Shown: positions 1 to 22,499 of the stretch, piece after piece
How positions within the stretch are numbered: position 1 is the stretch's first letter
Layout: each line of letters opens with the position of its first letter
Program-made: the position numbers and the translations under genes
Source: Deinococcus murrayi DSM 11303
GTDB taxonomy: Bacteria; Deinococcota; Deinococci; Deinococcales; Deinococcaceae
Assembly (NCBI RefSeq): GCF_000482805.1
Contig: NZ_AXWT01000001.1
Location: 80,966-144,965 of the forward strand
Reading direction: 5' to 3'
DNA length: 64,000 nt
The notes under the pieces: model-generated
The model's input: the letters and a program-made list of their open reading frames with translations, nothing else
Database searches by the model: none
What the model was told of the DNA's origin: nothing

Positions 1-1559
1 TGCGCCAGCCGCAGCCCGCTGAGGTGCGGCACCCGCGCAAGCTGCCCCAGGTCAAAGGGGGCGTCCAGCGGCGCGGCGAGGGGCCGCCGACTCCCCTCCC
101 CCAACAGCCACAGGGCGAGGTCGGGGGTGTACTCCAGCCCCGTAACGGCGGCGGGGGCCGGATGAGCGGGCGGCGGCGGGGGCGCGGCGCGGCGCGGGCG
201 GCGGCCCACCCCCCACAGGCCGCCCCCCACCAGAACCGCGAGCGCGAGGCCCAGCCCCGCCCAAACGGCCCACCCGGCCCTCGCCGGAGCCTGAGCTGCG
301 CCCGCCGCCGTCACGGGCGCGAGAGCAAAGGCCTGCCCGCCCACGAGGAGCTGGGGCACCCCGGCCTGCCCCGCCCCCGCCGCCAGGGTGAGCCGCACGG
401 CCACCTCGCGGCTGCCGGCAGAACTCAGAACCTCCCCCGCCAGGCCGCTCGGCAAGCGCAGGCCTAGGGCCTCCCGCGCCGCCCCCGCGGGCAAGCGGTA
501 GCGCAGGGTGACCTGCTCGCCGGGCCGCAGGTGGCGGTCTGCGCCGGGGTTCAGCCACAGCAGCCCTCCCGCCGGGGCCATGGGCATGGGCAAGCGGGAG
601 GCCGTCCCCGCCGCCGTCGTCTCGCCCCCCCCTCCCAGCCACAGCAGCACCCGCCGGGGCAGACCGCCCACTTCTGGGGCTGGGGCACACAGCAGGGCCG
701 GGGTGCCGGGAGTCACCCCTCGCCCCACGCGCAGGGCGGCCTCTCCCCCCTCCACCGCCGGGCGAGCGAGGCTGACCCCAGCGGGTGCCTCCAGGGTGAG
801 GGGGGTGCCGTCCGGCCAGGGCAGGGGGAGGCGGGCGGGGTCGGTCACCGTGCGCAGGCCCGTCCCCGGAGCGACCCGCGCAAGCACGGGCACCTCGCCC
901 ACGGGCAGGCTGACCCCCTGGGCGTAGCCGCTCGCCCGCAGCGCCTCCTGCGCGCCGGGGGGCAGGGGCGTGCCCAGCGCCACGTAGTGCAGCGTATCGA
1001 GCGGCCCCCGCCCCCCGAAGGCCGCGAGCGCCCGCGCCGGGGTCCAGTCGGGTGCGGGGTCGTTGTCGGTGCCGTCGGTGAGGACGAGAACGGTGGTGAG
1101 GAAGTCTCCGGCCCGCAGCGGCGCGAGGCCCTCGCCCAAGCTGCGGTAGAGGTAGGTGTTGCGCCCATCGGCCCGCAGCGCCGCGAGGTCGGTGTTCCAG
1201 CGGGAGCGCTCGGCGGGAAGGTCATAGCCCCGGCGCGAGCGCAACCCCTGGTCAAAGGTCAGGAGTTCTATCCGGTCAGGCTGCTCGCTGCGGACATAGT
1301 CGTTCACCGCCGCTTTGACCCGCCCGAAGATGTCCGCCTGCCCGTCCCCGATGCCGCGCATAGAGCCGCTGGTGTCCAGGACGAAGACCACGCGGGTGCG
1401 GGTGGGGGGAGCACCCGGCAGACGGCACTGCTGCGGCGGCAGCGCGGCGGGCAGGCGCTGCAAGGTCACGCGGGGAGGGGCCTCCACCCCGCCCTGCGCG
1501 AGGCCAGGAGCAGGCAGCCCCACGAGCAGGGCGAGCAGGGCGGCGGGAGACAGACGCAT
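1..1559 (-). CDS. VWA-domain secreted/membrane protein (C-terminus beyond left edge)
   Basis: About 519 residues are visible; the frame is open to base 1, so the C-terminus is missing. A signal peptide (MRLSPAALLALLVGLPAPGLAQ) comes first. A von Willebrand factor A domain follows from about residue 55, with the MIDAS motif DTSGSM and a later VLTDGTDN. A single hydrophobic segment (about residues 415-440, AVWAGLGLALAVLVGGGLWG) is followed by a basic, proline-rich stretch and the beginning of another domain at the edge. VWA domains bind metal and partner proteins, so a role in surface or envelope protein assembly is likely but not shown. A CACAAT box lies 8 bases before the ATG and there is no Shine-Dalgarno, which supports this start. 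The partner is unknown. Confidence 0.8.
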   Translation of the reverse strand, partial: MRLSPAALLALLVGLPAPGLAQGGVEAPPRVTLQRLPAALPPQQCRLPGAPPTRTRVVFVLDTSGSMRGIGDGQADIFGRVKAAVNDYVRSEQPDRIELLTFDQGLRSRRGYDLPAERSRWNTDLAALRADGRNTYLYRSLGEGLAPLRAGDFLTTVLVLTDGTDNDPAPDWTPARALAAFGGRGPLDTLHYVALGTPLPPGAQEALRASGYAQGVSLPVGEVPVLARVAPGTGLRTVTDPARLPLPWPDGTPLTLEAPAGVSLARPAVEGGEAALRVGRGVTPGTPALLCAPAPEVGGLPRRVLLWLGGGGETTAAGTASRLPMPMAPAGGLLWLNPGADRHLRPGEQVTLRYRLPAGAAREALGLRLPSGLAGEVLSSAGSREVAVRLTLAAGAGQAGVPQLLVGGQAFALAPVTAAGAAQAPARAGWAVWAGLGLALAVLVGGGLWGVGRRPRRAAPPPPPAHPAPAAVTGLEYTPDLALWLLGEGSRRPLAAPLDAPFDLGQLARVPHLSGLRLA

Positions 1560-1650
1560 GCGGCCCCATTGTGCCCGCTGAAAGCGGGGGGCGTCCAACC
1601 GGGCCGCTCCTGCCCCCCCTGCCCCTCCCGGCCCAACTCCCCACCCCCGG

Positions 1651-1667
1651 TTACGCCCTATGCGTAA
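1651..1667. promoter_or_regulatory. RDRM-like palindrome (candidate DdrO operator) upstream of gyrB
   Basis: The 17-bp sequence TTACGCCCTATGCGTAA has perfect 6-base arms (TTACGC/GCGTAA) around a 5-base centre. It matches the shape of the Deinococcus radiation/desiccation response motif (TTATGTCATTGACATAA type; 10 of 17 positions identical). It ends 5 bp before the -35 box of the gyrB promoter. gyrB is an established member of the RDR regulon, in which DdrO represses and PprI (IrrE) cleaves DdrO after damage. Binding here is inferred. Confidence 0.8.
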
Positions 1668-1672
1668 TCCAT

Positions 1673-3761
<2,089 letters not shown>

Positions 3762-3780
3762 GCGGAAAAGGGACCGAAGA

Positions 3781-3814
3781 AGCCCGCCCCCACCCCACGG
3801 GGCGCGGGCTTTTT
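3781..3814 (+). terminator. Intrinsic terminator after gyrB
   Basis: AGCCCGC (3781-3787) pairs with GCGGGCT (3804-3810), extended by an inner CCCC/GGGG, and is followed by five T residues. It lies 20 bases past the gyrB stop and ends just before the stop of the convergent peptidase gene. Confidence 0.85.
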
Positions 3815-3819
3815 CCTGG

Positions 3820-5349
3820 CTACCCCCGCCCCGCCGCCCACTCCACGAACGCCACCAGGTCCGCGTGCTGCCGCTCCAGGCTGGGGCGGTTGACGTACAT
3901 CATGTGCCCGGCCTCGTAAAAGACCTCGCGGATATTCCCGCGCAGGCTGGGGTCGAGGCCGAGATGGTCGAGCGTGTGCCGGGTCGCGTGGTACGGCGTG
4001 GCGAAGTCGAAGTAGCCCGACGCGACCAAGACCTTGAGGTGCTCGTTTTGGTGCATGGCCTTGCGGAGCGTGTCCGAGACGCGCACGTGCTTGTTCTCGA
4101 ACTCCCCGTAGCTCCAGGGGCGCACCCGCGCCGTCAGAATCTCGTAGGGGAGGTCGGACTCGAAGCCCAGCTCGGCGCGGACGTAGTGGTTCATCGCCGC
4201 CGTGTATGGCCCCAGGATGGCGCTGAGGCTGGGGTCGTACTCGCTGGCCTCACCGCCGGAGTCGCGGTCGAGGCCGGTAAAGCGGCTGTCGAGGCGGCCC
4301 ACCGTGCGCCCCTCACCCCGCAGCAACTCCTTGCAGAAGCGGGCCAGGGGGACGCGCAGGGTATTGCGGAGGACGAAGGCTGGGTCCAGCCCGGTGAGTG
4401 CCCCGTAGCGCTCGGCCACCGCCCGCTGTTCTCCCTCGGAGAGCCGCGCTCCGGCGTGCAGGGCGCGGGCGTAGTCGCCGTCCGCGAAAGCCTCGGCTTC
4501 TCGGAGCACGTCGGCCAGGGCGCGGTCACCGCCCAGCTTGCCGTGATACCAGGCCGTCGCGGCGGCGGTGGGCAGGTGGACGATGTACGGGAGGTCGTGC
4601 CCCGGCGTGAAGTCCACCGTGGCAAAGTCGAGGATGGCGCTGACCAGCATGAGGCCGTTCAGGAACATCCCGTGCCGCTCCTGGAGGTACCCGCTGAGGC
4701 CCGCCGCCCGCGTGGTGCCGTAGCTCTCGCCGACCAGGAACTTGGGGCTGAGCCAGCGCCCGGCGCGGCTGGTCCACAGCCGGATGAAGTCGCCCACCGA
4801 CTCGATGTCCTTGCCAAAGCCGTGGAAGTCGCCGGGCTTCTCGCCCTCCGTGACCCGCGAGTAGCCCGTGCTGACCGGGTCGATGAACACCAGGTCCGAG
4901 TGCGTGAGCAGGGTGAACTCGTTGTCGGTGAGGTCGTAGGGCGGCCCGGTCAGCGCCCCCGCGTCGCCCATGACCACCCGGCGCGGCCCCAGCAAGCCGA
5001 GGTGCAGCCACACCGAGGAGCTGCCGGGGCCACCGTTGAAGCTGAAGGTGACGGGCCGGGTGCGCGGGTCGTGCTCGCCGTCCAGCGCATAGGCCACGAA
5101 AAAGACGCGGGCGCGGGGCTTCAGGCCCTCGGACTTGCCGTCCTTCGCGTGCTTTTCCTCGGCCAGCACCATCGTCCCCGCCGTGACGGTGTAGGCCAGC
5201 TCGCGGCCCCCCACCGTGACGCGGTGGCGGGTGACGCTGACCTCATCCTGGGGGGTGTCACCGTCGGGGCGGTCCTTGTCTCCGGTGCGGACCTTGACCC
5301 GCACTTCGGTGCCCGGCTCGGTCGCCTGCCTCTCGTGTTCGTCGCTCAT
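3820..5349 (-). CDS. Peptidase S10 family (serine carboxypeptidase-like)
   Basis: This 509-residue protein belongs to the S10 alpha/beta-hydrolase peptidases. It has the oxyanion-site motif [17 protein letters not shown], the nucleophile motif GESYGT, the acid-region [11 protein letters not shown] and the histidine region [13 protein letters not shown]10 enzymes remove C-terminal residues. No signal peptide is visible: the N-terminus is charged ([20 protein letters not shown]), so the location is uncertain. It lies 42 bp after mfd on the same strand. A weak box (TAGAAC) sits 10 bases before the ATG and no clear Shine-Dalgarno was seen. The substrate is unknown. Confidence 0.88.
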   Translation of the reverse strand: MSDEHERQATEPGTEVRVKVRTGDKDRPDGDTPQDEVSVTRHRVTVGGRELAYTVTAGTMVLAEEKHAKDGKSEGLKPRARVFFVAYALDGEHDPRTRPVTFSFNGGPGSSSVWLHLGLLGPRRVVMGDAGALTGPPYDLTDNEFTLLTHSDLVFIDPVSTGYSRVTEGEKPGDFHGFGKDIESVGDFIRLWTSRAGRWLSPKFLVGESYGTTRAAGLSGYLQERHGMFLNGLMLVSAILDFATVDFTPGHDLPYIVHLPTAAATAWYHGKLGGDRALADVLREAEAFADGDYARALHAGARLSEGEQRAVAERYGALTGLDPAFVLRNTLRVPLARFCKELLRGEGRTVGRLDSRFTGLDRDSGGEASEYDPSLSAILGPYTAAMNHYVRAELGFESDLPYEILTARVRPWSYGEFENKHVRVSDTLRKAMHQNEHLKVLVASGYFDFATPYHATRHTLDHLGLDPSLRGNIREVFYEAGHMMYVNRPSLERQHADLVAFVEWAAGRG

Positions 5350-5391
5350 GGGTGGGGTAGTTCTAGCGCGTGGGGCCGCCGCTGCTCTCGA

Positions 5392-8532
<3,141 letters not shown>

Positions 8533-8600
8533 CGGGAGATTGTACGCGGGGCCGCGTCCCCGGAGGGGAAGGGAAGGAACGGTCGGGAGGGAGGCTCGCC

Positions 8601-8978
8601 CTACCGCCCCGCCCGGCACCCCGTCAGCAGCGCCCGCGTCTGCCCCGTGTCCGTGCCCACAAAGGTGCTCAGGGTGGCCTCGCCCTGATGCTCCCACCAC
8701 TCCAGGCCGCCGCGTGCCCCCTCCGGCCCGGCCAGGCTGGCGTAGCGGGCACCGCTGGCACTGAGGGCCTCGGCCAGGCCATACTGCCGCCCGCGCCAGG
8801 TCAGCACGACGAAGGTGGGACCACCCCGGCGGAAGGTGGCGTAAGTGGCGCTGATTCTCTGCCCGCCGCCGCAGGTGTAGTGCAAGGTGCGCGACGTGCC
8901 GGATGCGGGAGGGCCGCCCCCCGCGGCAGCGACCGGGGTGAGGGCGAGAAGCGTCATGGCCGCTGCTGCAAATTTCAT
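8601..8978 (-). CDS. MliC-like secreted protein (C-type lysozyme inhibitor family)
   Basis: A 125-residue protein with a signal peptide ([19 protein letters not shown]) and a small beta-rich domain. The pattern [13 protein letters not shown], then [21 protein letters not shown] and [12 protein letters not shown] resembles the MliC/PliC lysozyme inhibitors; two cysteines (near the start and end of the domain) could form the family's disulfide. No lipobox is present, so it is probably periplasmic or exported. The assignment is by motif order only. TATCCT (8985-8990 on the complementary strand) lies 6 bases before the ATG, indicating a leaderless start. It is divergent from the binding-protein gene to its right. 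Confidence 0.7.
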   Translation of the reverse strand: MKFAAAAMTLLALTPVAAAGGGPPASGTSRTLHYTCGGGQRISATYATFRRGGPTFVVLTWRGRQYGLAEALSASGARYASLAGPEGARGGLEWWEHQGEATLSTFVGTDTGQTRALLTGCRAGR

Positions 8979-9056
8979 GGCCGCAGGATACGGGCTGGGA
9001 GGCACCTGCCCATACAGATTACAAATATGGTCAACTTCTCTGCTACGCTTTGTTGG

Positions 9057-10031
9057 ATGAAGCGGACCCTCTTCCCTTTCCTGGCGCTCACCCTGGCCGC
9101 GAGCACGGCGCAGGCGCAGCAGGCCAAAGAACTTCGTCTGGGGGTCTTCCCCAATGTCACGCACGCCGCCGGGCTGGTCGGCATTCAGCGGGGCTTCTTC
9201 CAGAAGGAACTGGGAGGCGTCAAGCTGGTCGTCAAGGAGTTTGCGAATGGCTCGCAAATCAACGAGGCGTTCGCGGCGGGGGCCATCGACGCCGCCTACG
9301 TCGGCCCTGGCCCGGCGATGAACGCCTTTATGCGCGGGGTGCCCATTCAGGTGGTCGCGGGGGCGGCGAACGCGGGCGCGGTGCTCGTGGGGCGGGGGGA
9401 CAGCGGCATTCGGGGAGTGAAGGGGCTGGCGGGCAAGAAGGTCGCCGTGCCGACGCGCGGCTCGACCCAGGACATCAGCCTGCGCCACCTGCTGCACGAG
9501 AACGGCCTGAAGGCCACCGACGAGGGCGGCAACGTCACCATCGTGCCCATCGACCCGGCGAACATGCCCGCCGCCTTTGCCACCAAGCAGGTGGATGCCG
9601 CCCTCGTGCAAGAACCCTGGGGGGCCATCATGGAGTCGCAGGGAGCCAGGCTCATCGCCAATGAAAAGGCCATCTGGGAGGGCGGCAACTACACCACTAC
9701 CGTCCTCGTCGTGAACACCCGCTTCGCCGCGCAGAATCCTGAAATCGTCAAGGACCTGCTGCGTGGGCACCTCGCGGCCATCACCTTCATCAAAAAGAGC
9801 AACGCCGGAGCGCAAAAGGCCATCGCGGACCAGATTCAGGCCTTTACCGGCAAGCGGCCCAATACGGCGGAGCTGTTCAAGGCCCTTTCCCGCACCAAGG
9901 TCACCTGGGACATCAACCTCAAGACCCTGGCCGAGTACGCGCAGCTCAACAAGGAGGCGGGCTTTGCGCGGGACGTGCCGGACCTGAGCCGCTTCGTGGA
10001 CCTCAGCGTGATTCGCGGCCTGGCGAAGTAA
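9057..10031 (+). CDS. ABC transporter substrate-binding protein, NMT1/SsuA type
   Basis: A 324-residue exported binding protein with signal peptide [21 protein letters not shown]. The mature part begins [19 protein letters not shown], contains [17 protein letters not shown] and [17 protein letters not shown], and has a second lobe with [21 protein letters not shown]. This is the pattern of the aliphatic sulfonate, nitrate or taurine binding proteins. No permease or ATPase gene lies next to it, so the partner transporter must be elsewhere or it is an orphan. ATG 9057 follows TACGCT (9044-9049) by 7 bases, which decides this start over a longer in-frame reading. The ligand cannot be told from sequence. 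Confidence 0.85.
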   Translation: MKRTLFPFLALTLAASTAQAQQAKELRLGVFPNVTHAAGLVGIQRGFFQKELGGVKLVVKEFANGSQINEAFAAGAIDAAYVGPGPAMNAFMRGVPIQVVAGAANAGAVLVGRGDSGIRGVKGLAGKKVAVPTRGSTQDISLRHLLHENGLKATDEGGNVTIVPIDPANMPAAFATKQVDAALVQEPWGAIMESQGARLIANEKAIWEGGNYTTTVLVVNTRFAAQNPEIVKDLLRGHLAAITFIKKSNAGAQKAIADQIQAFTGKRPNTAELFKALSRTKVTWDINLKTLAEYAQLNKEAGFARDVPDLSRFVDLSVIRGLAK

Positions 10032-10032
10032 G

Positions 10033-10121
10033 AGCGGCCAGCTTTCAGCCACTCGCAACAGCCCCGGCGTCACGGCTAAGGCTTTCGTCCGGCGGGTCGC
10101 TGGGGGCTGGGAGCTGGCCGC
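10033..10121. repeat. Intergenic palindromic repeat, family A, copy 1
   Basis: Imperfect inverted repeat. The left arm starts AGCGGCCAGCTTTCAGCC; the right arm is the complement of AGCGGCCAGCTCCCAGCC. The centre, CAGCCCCGG-loop-GGCTAAGGCTTT, is terminator-like. It follows the binding-protein stop directly and shares words with copies at 17981, 18787 and 53672. Confidence 0.75.
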
Positions 10122-10128
10122 TACACTA

Positions 10129-10829
<701 letters not shown>

Positions 10830-10859
10830 GCAGGCACCCTTTTCCCCCCGCAGGATGTA

Positions 10860-10869
10860 GACCGCGGTC
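10860..10869. promoter_or_regulatory. Perfect 10-bp palindrome in glgX upstream region
   Basis: The 219-bp gap 10830-11048 holds GACCGCGGTC, a perfect palindrome, and a possible -10 TAACGT (10893-10898). A LacI- or TetR-type operator is possible; nothing else recognisable is present in this gap. In GC-rich DNA a 10-bp palindrome can arise by chance. Confidence 0.3.
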
Positions 10870-11048
10870 CAGAAGGAACGGCAGACTTCTGCTAACGTTG
10901 CGGGCAGCCGGGGGCGGTGACCCGGCGGCGACCCTGCTCTCTCGCCCCGCACGCGGGGAAGAAGCGCTTCGCCGCAGGGCCGCCGCCCCTCTTTCCGCGC
11001 CTCCGCTGGCGCAGGGAAAAGCGGCCAGAAGCTTTGAGACCCGACCCT

Positions 11049-13184
<2,136 letters not shown>

Positions 13185-13340
13185 GCCCGCAGGGGGCGGG
13201 GGCATATCCTCCCCACCGCAGCCACTGTGCCGGGAGCGACGCCGGAGCTTTACCCCACGCTCATCGCCTGCCCAGCCCCGGCTCCTAGCCTGACGCGTTC
13301 GCCGCATTCCCCGGTGCGGGGGCGGCCCGAAAGGAGTTCC

Positions 13341-15136
13341 ATGCGTCCACCCCTTCCCAGTGCCCCGGCGGGGGCGCGGTCCCCGGTCCCGGCTCCCCGC
13401 TTGGGGGCCGAACTCCTGCCGAGTGGGCAGGAAACCCGCTTTCGCGTCTGGACGACCACCGCCCAGGAAGTGGCCGTCCGCATAGGCACCCAGGACTACC
13501 CCCTCACCGCCCTGGGGGACGGCCTGTTTGAGGTCACCCTGCCCGTGGGCGCGGGCACCCGTTACAGGTTCGTGCTCGGCGGGCAGGCTTATCCCGACCC
13601 CTATGCCCGCTTTCTGCCGGACGGGGTGCACGGGGAGGCGGAGGTGGTCGACCCCCACGCCTATGAGTGGCAGCACCCCAGCTGGCGCGGCCTGCCGCTC
13701 GAAGGGTGCGTGTTCTACGAGCTGCACATCGGCACCTTCACCCCGGAAGGCACCTACCGGGCGGCGATGGAGGGGCTGCCAGAGCTGGCCGCGCTCGGCG
13801 TGACGGCGCTTCAGGTCATGCCGCTGGCGGCCTTTCCCGGCTCGCGGGGATGGGGCTACGACGGGGTGGCCTTGTATGCCCCCTACGCGCCCTATGGCCG
13901 CCCGGAGGACCTCAAGGCCTTTGTGGACGCGGCGCACGGGCTGGGGCTGGCCGTCTTTCTCGACGTGGTGTACAACCACTTCGGGCCGGACGGCAACTTC
14001 CTCGGTGTCTACAGTCCGGGGTACTTCACCGAGCGCTTTCACACCCCCTGGGGGGCGGGGCTGGATTACGCCGAACCTCACATGCGCCGCCTGATAACGG
14101 ACAACGCCCGGACGTGGCTGCACGAGTACCGCCTGGACGGGCTGCGGCTGGACGCCACCCAGGAGATGCAAGACGACTCTCCGGTGCACATCCTGCGCGA
14201 GCTGGCCGACCGGATTCACGAGCTGGGCGGCACCAAGGTGCTGCTCGCCGAGGACTACCGCAACCTGCCGGAACTCATTACCGAAATGCACCTCGACGGC
14301 CTGTGGGTGGACGACTTTCACCACGTCATGCGGGTGACCCTGACCGGGGACCGCGACGGCTACTACCAGCATTACCAGGGCGGGGCAGCGGCGCTCACGC
14401 AGGTGCTGAGCCGCGGCTGGGTGTATGAGGGCCAGCACTGGGCGGAGTGGGACGGGCCGCGCGGGAAGCCCGCCGACGCGCTGGAGGCCCCCTCCTTCGT
14501 GTACTTCATCCAAAACCACGACCAGGTGGGCAACCGGGCGGTGGGTGACCGGATTCACCACCTCCAGCGCGTGACGCCCGCGATGTACCGGGGGGCGTCC
14601 ACCCTGCTGCTGACCCTGCCCATGACCCCGCTGCTCTTTCAGGGGCAGGAGTGGGCGGCGTCCAGCCCCTTCCCCTTTTTCAGCGACCACCACGGCGAGC
14701 TGGGGCGGCTGGTGTCCGAGGGCCGCAAGCGCGAGTTCGGGCACTTCGAGGGCTTTTCCGGAGAGGACGTGCTCGACCCGCAGGCCGAAGAAACCTTCCG
14801 GCGGGCGAAGCTCGACTGGAATGAACGCGGGGCGGGCGAACACGCCCGGACGTTAGAGCTGTACCGTACCCTGCTGCGCCTGCGCCGCGAAGACCCGGTG
14901 CTGCGGGGCCGCGAGCGCCGCACCCTGACCGCTGGACACGCCGGGGACGTGCTGTGGGTGCGGCGGGTCACGGACGCGGGCGAACGGGTGCTGCTGTGGA
15001 ACGTGGGCTGGGAGGCGGTGGGCGCTGCCAGCTTGGCCCTCCCCTTCCCGCTTCCGCCCCGGACCCTCCTCCACTCGGAGGGCCGCCCTGACCCCCGCCT
15101 GGAGCGCGGCGAGGCCCTCCTGCTAGGGTCGGAGGG

Positions 15137-15140
<4 letters not shown>
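13341..15140 (+). CDS. treZ: Malto-oligosyltrehalose trehalohydrolase
   Basis: TreZ cleaves trehalose from maltooligosyltrehalose. The 599 residues have an N-terminal beta-sandwich ([20 protein letters not shown]) and a GH13 barrel with [43 protein letters not shown] (nucleophile), [13 protein letters not shown] (Glu in the acid position) and [13 protein letters not shown]. Length matches the roughly 600-residue D. radiodurans enzyme. ATG 13341 is preferred over the upstream in-frame 13227 because AAGGAG ends 4 bases before it. A 156-bp gap after glgX holds a possible internal promoter (TAGCCT near 13288). The stop overlaps the treY start as ATGA. Confidence 0.95.
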
Positions 15141-17980
<2,840 letters not shown>

Positions 17981-18061
17981 CGGTCAGCTCTCAGCCGTCA
18001 GCCCAAGAGCAAGCCCCAGCATTCGGCTGAGGCTTTCTGCTGGCTGGCCGCTGACGACCGG
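17981..18061. repeat. Intergenic palindromic repeat, family A, copy 2
   Basis: The left arm begins CGGTCAGCTCTCAGCCGTCA and is partly complementary to the right end (GGCTGGCCGCTGACGACCGG). The centre is AAGCCCCAGC-attcg-GCTGAGGCTTT, a hairpin with a T-rich flank. It sits directly after the treY stop and probably terminates the trehalose operon. Confidence 0.8.
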
Positions 18062-18096
18062 AACCTTCCTCCCGCCCAGCCCGTATCCTCTCCCGT

Positions 18097-18783
18097 ATGC
18101 AACTGACTGCCGTACGAACAGAAAACCTGGTGCGCACCTTCATGGCGCGGACGTACTCGTGGATGGCGGCGGGCCTCGCACTAACGGCGGGCGTCGCCTA
18201 CCTGACGGCCCAGAACGAGGTGCTCGCCGCGCAGGTCTTCGGCTGGCGCTGGGGCCTCATCATCGCGCAGCTCGTGATTGTGTTCGCCCTGAGCGGACTG
18301 GCGCAACGTCTGCCCAGCACGGTCGCGGGGCTGCTCTTTATCGTCTACGCGGGGCTGACGGGCCTCACCTTCAGTTCGCTGCTGCTGGCCTACGACGCGG
18401 GCGCGGTGACGGCGGCCTTCCTGACCACCGCGGGCACCTTCGGGGCCATGAGCGTGGTCGGGTTCACCCTCAAAAAGGACCTCAGCGGGATGGGGCGCTT
18501 TTTCATGTTCGCGGTGATTGGCCTCTTTATCGCCCTGCTCGTCAACCTGTTTGTGGCGAGCACGGCGCTCACCCTGGGCCTGAGCATCGTCGGCGTGCTT
18601 CTCTTCGCGGGCCTGACCGCCTATGACACCCAAATGCTGCGTAACCTCGCCCTGAGCGGCGTCACGGGCGAGATGGCCGAGCGGGCCGCCATCAACGGAG
18701 CGCTCGCCCTCTACCTCGACTTCGTGAACATGTTCCTGTTCCTGCTGCGCCTGTTTGGGTTTGCGGGGGGAAGCGACGACTGA
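18097..18783 (+). CDS. Bax inhibitor-1/YccA family membrane protein
   Basis: 228 residues with about seven hydrophobic helices: [105 protein letters not shown] and a last one ending in [16 protein letters not shown]. The motif AYDTQ and the C-terminal YLDFVNMF region are typical of the UPF0005/BI-1 group, which includes proton-sensitive calcium leak channels and E. coli YccA, a modulator of FtsH. The role here is unknown. TATCCT (18084-18089) lies 7 bases before the ATG: leaderless. Confidence 0.92.
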   Translation: MQLTAVRTENLVRTFMARTYSWMAAGLALTAGVAYLTAQNEVLAAQVFGWRWGLIIAQLVIVFALSGLAQRLPSTVAGLLFIVYAGLTGLTFSSLLLAYDAGAVTAAFLTTAGTFGAMSVVGFTLKKDLSGMGRFFMFAVIGLFIALLVNLFVASTALTLGLSIVGVLLFAGLTAYDTQMLRNLALSGVTGEMAERAAINGALALYLDFVNMFLFLLRLFGFAGGSDD

Positions 18784-18786
18784 GGG

Positions 18787-18890
18787 GAGCTTTCAGCCGT
18801 CATCTCTCAGCGGTCAGCAAACAGAAAGCCCCAGCGCAAGCTGAGGCTTTTTCTTTTGCTTTTTGCTGACGGCTGAGGGCTGAAAGCTCT
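18787..18890. repeat. Intergenic palindromic repeat, family A, copy 3 (bidirectional terminator)
   Basis: Longest-armed copy: GAGCTTTCAGCCGTCATCTC at the left mirrors GCTGAGGGCTGAAAGCTC at the right. The centre is AAGCCCCAGC-gcaa-GCTGAGGCTTTTT. It lies between two convergent genes and fills almost the whole gap, so it probably stops transcription from both sides. Confidence 0.85.
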
Positions 18891-20561
<1,671 letters not shown>

Positions 20562-20632
20562 GCCCGGCAGTGTAAGGGCCAGGTGGAAACGCTGCCAGGG
20601 GCAGCTCGTCTCATTCATCCCATCCCGATAAC

Positions 20633-20648
20633 TGATAAGGATATATCA
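20633..20648. promoter_or_regulatory. Candidate Fur/Zur-family operator at the metal importer
   Basis: TGATAAGGATATATCA has perfect 5-base arms (TGATA/TATCA) and lies in the leader, ending 2 bases before the ATG of the binding-protein gene. It overlaps the AAGGA Shine-Dalgarno (20637-20641). The AT-rich 16-mer stands out in GC-rich DNA and resembles 7-1-7 Fur/Zur boxes. The regulator is inferred. Confidence 0.6.
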
Positions 20649-20650
20649 TT

Positions 20651-21568
20651 ATGGCTTCTACGACACGCCTGTTGTCCTTCCTGTGCCTGACTGCCGTTTC
20701 GACGGCGGGGGCCGCGTCCCTGTCTGTCAGCGCCACGACGAGCATCGTGGGTGACTTCGTGCGGGCGGTGGGTGGTCCGCGGGTCAACGTGAAGGTCATC
20801 GTTCCGGCGGGCCGCGACACCCACAGCTTTCAGCCGAGCGCGGCGGCGATTCGGCAGCTCGCGAGCAGCCGGGCGCTGTTCGCCAACGGCGCAGGACTCG
20901 AACCCTGGCTGCCCAAGCTCAAGGCGGCGGCCCCCAAGGTGCCCGTCACCGAGCTGACGCGGGGCCTGGGGCTGCGTGAGCTGGGCCATGCGGCGGACCA
21001 CGCCCATGACCACGACCACGAAGCTCATGGTCCCCTCGACCCCCACGCCTGGTGGGACCCCACGCTCGCCGCCGGGTACGTGCGGAATGTGCAGGGGGCG
21101 CTGACCCGGCTCGACCCGGCGGGGAAGGCGACCTACGAAAAGAATGCGGCGGCGTACCTGGCGCAACTGCGGACGCTGGACGCCTACGCCAAAAGTCAGT
21201 TCGCCTCGGTGCCCGCCGCTCGCCGCCGCATCGTGACCAATCACGATAGCCTGGGCTACTTCGCCGGGCGCTACGGAGTCACGGTGGTAGGTACGGTCCT
21301 GCCCGGCGGCGGCACCGAGCGCGAACCCAGCGCCCGCGAACTCGCCGCGCTGGTGTCAGCAGTGAAGGGGAGCGGTGCCCGCGTGATTTTCACTGAGGCC
21401 GCACTGAACACCCGCCTCGCCCAGACCCTCGCCCGCGAGACGGGGGCAAAGGTCGCCCCGCCCCTTTACACCGATACCCTGGGGCCAAAGGGCAGCGCGG
21501 GCGAAACGTTCCTGAAGGCCTTCCGCCACAATGTCGACGTGATGGTCCGGGCGCTGAGGGGCGTCTAG
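20651..21568 (+). CDS. znuA: Metal ABC transporter substrate-binding protein (zinc-type ZnuA)
   Basis: A 305-residue A-I cluster binding protein with a signal peptide ending near TAGAAS. Metal ligands are visible in order: [25 protein letters not shown] and YTDTLGPKG. The third ligand is His (NHD) as in ZnuA, not Glu as in manganese-type PsaA/MntC. A His/Asp-rich loop ([15 protein letters not shown], near residue 118-132), usual in zinc binders, supports zinc. It is followed by the matching ATPase and permease genes. AAGGA about 9 bases before the ATG serves as Shine-Dalgarno. Manganese specificity cannot be excluded. Confidence 0.85.
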   Translation: MASTTRLLSFLCLTAVSTAGAASLSVSATTSIVGDFVRAVGGPRVNVKVIVPAGRDTHSFQPSAAAIRQLASSRALFANGAGLEPWLPKLKAAAPKVPVTELTRGLGLRELGHAADHAHDHDHEAHGPLDPHAWWDPTLAAGYVRNVQGALTRLDPAGKATYEKNAAAYLAQLRTLDAYAKSQFASVPAARRRIVTNHDSLGYFAGRYGVTVVGTVLPGGGTEREPSARELAALVSAVKGSGARVIFTEAALNTRLAQTLARETGAKVAPPLYTDTLGPKGSAGETFLKAFRHNVDVMVRALRGV

Positions 21569-21569
21569 C

Positions 21570-21640
21570 GGTCGAGGGGGCGGGGGTCAAGAGGCTCTGG
21601 GGGTTCCCGCTCTCGACCCCCCGACTCCTTCTTGATTCCG
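21570..21640. repeat. Intergenic repeat, family B, copy 1
   Basis: Imperfect inverted repeat of the words GTCGAGGGGG ... CTCGACCCCCCGA in the gap between the binding protein and ATPase genes. Related words recur at 22421-22490. Confidence 0.5.
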
Positions 21641-21678
21641 CCCTCGCAATATCACCTCCTCCTCGCTATGCTGGGGGG

Positions 21679-22401
<723 letters not shown>

Positions 22402-22420
22402 TGGCGGCTTCGCCGTGCCG

Positions 22421-22490
22421 AGAGGTCAAGGCGTCCAGAGGTCGAGGAAGCCTCTCTCGACCCTTCGACCCCTCGACCCTGCCCCCGGAG
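22421..22490. repeat. Intergenic repeat, family B, copy 2
   Basis: GGTCGAG (22440-22446) and CTCGACC (22456-22462) form a perfect 7-bp stem with a 9-base loop, inside repeated words GAGGTCAAGG, CGACCCTTCGACCCCTCGACC. It sits between the ATPase and permease genes, where a full terminator would be unexpected; it may be an RNA hairpin that stabilises or attenuates. Confidence 0.55.
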
Positions 22491-22499
22491 ACCCCCTGA

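Noticed and set aside
9019..9035. AT-rich 17-mer TTACAAATATGGTCAAC as a second RDRM
   Set aside because: Only the first three bases fit the motif, the arms do not pair, and the neighbouring genes are not known RDR members.
10917..11048. GTG extension of glgX by 44 residues
   Set aside because: The added residues are basic and unlike the family; no Shine-Dalgarno or suitably spaced -10 supports it.
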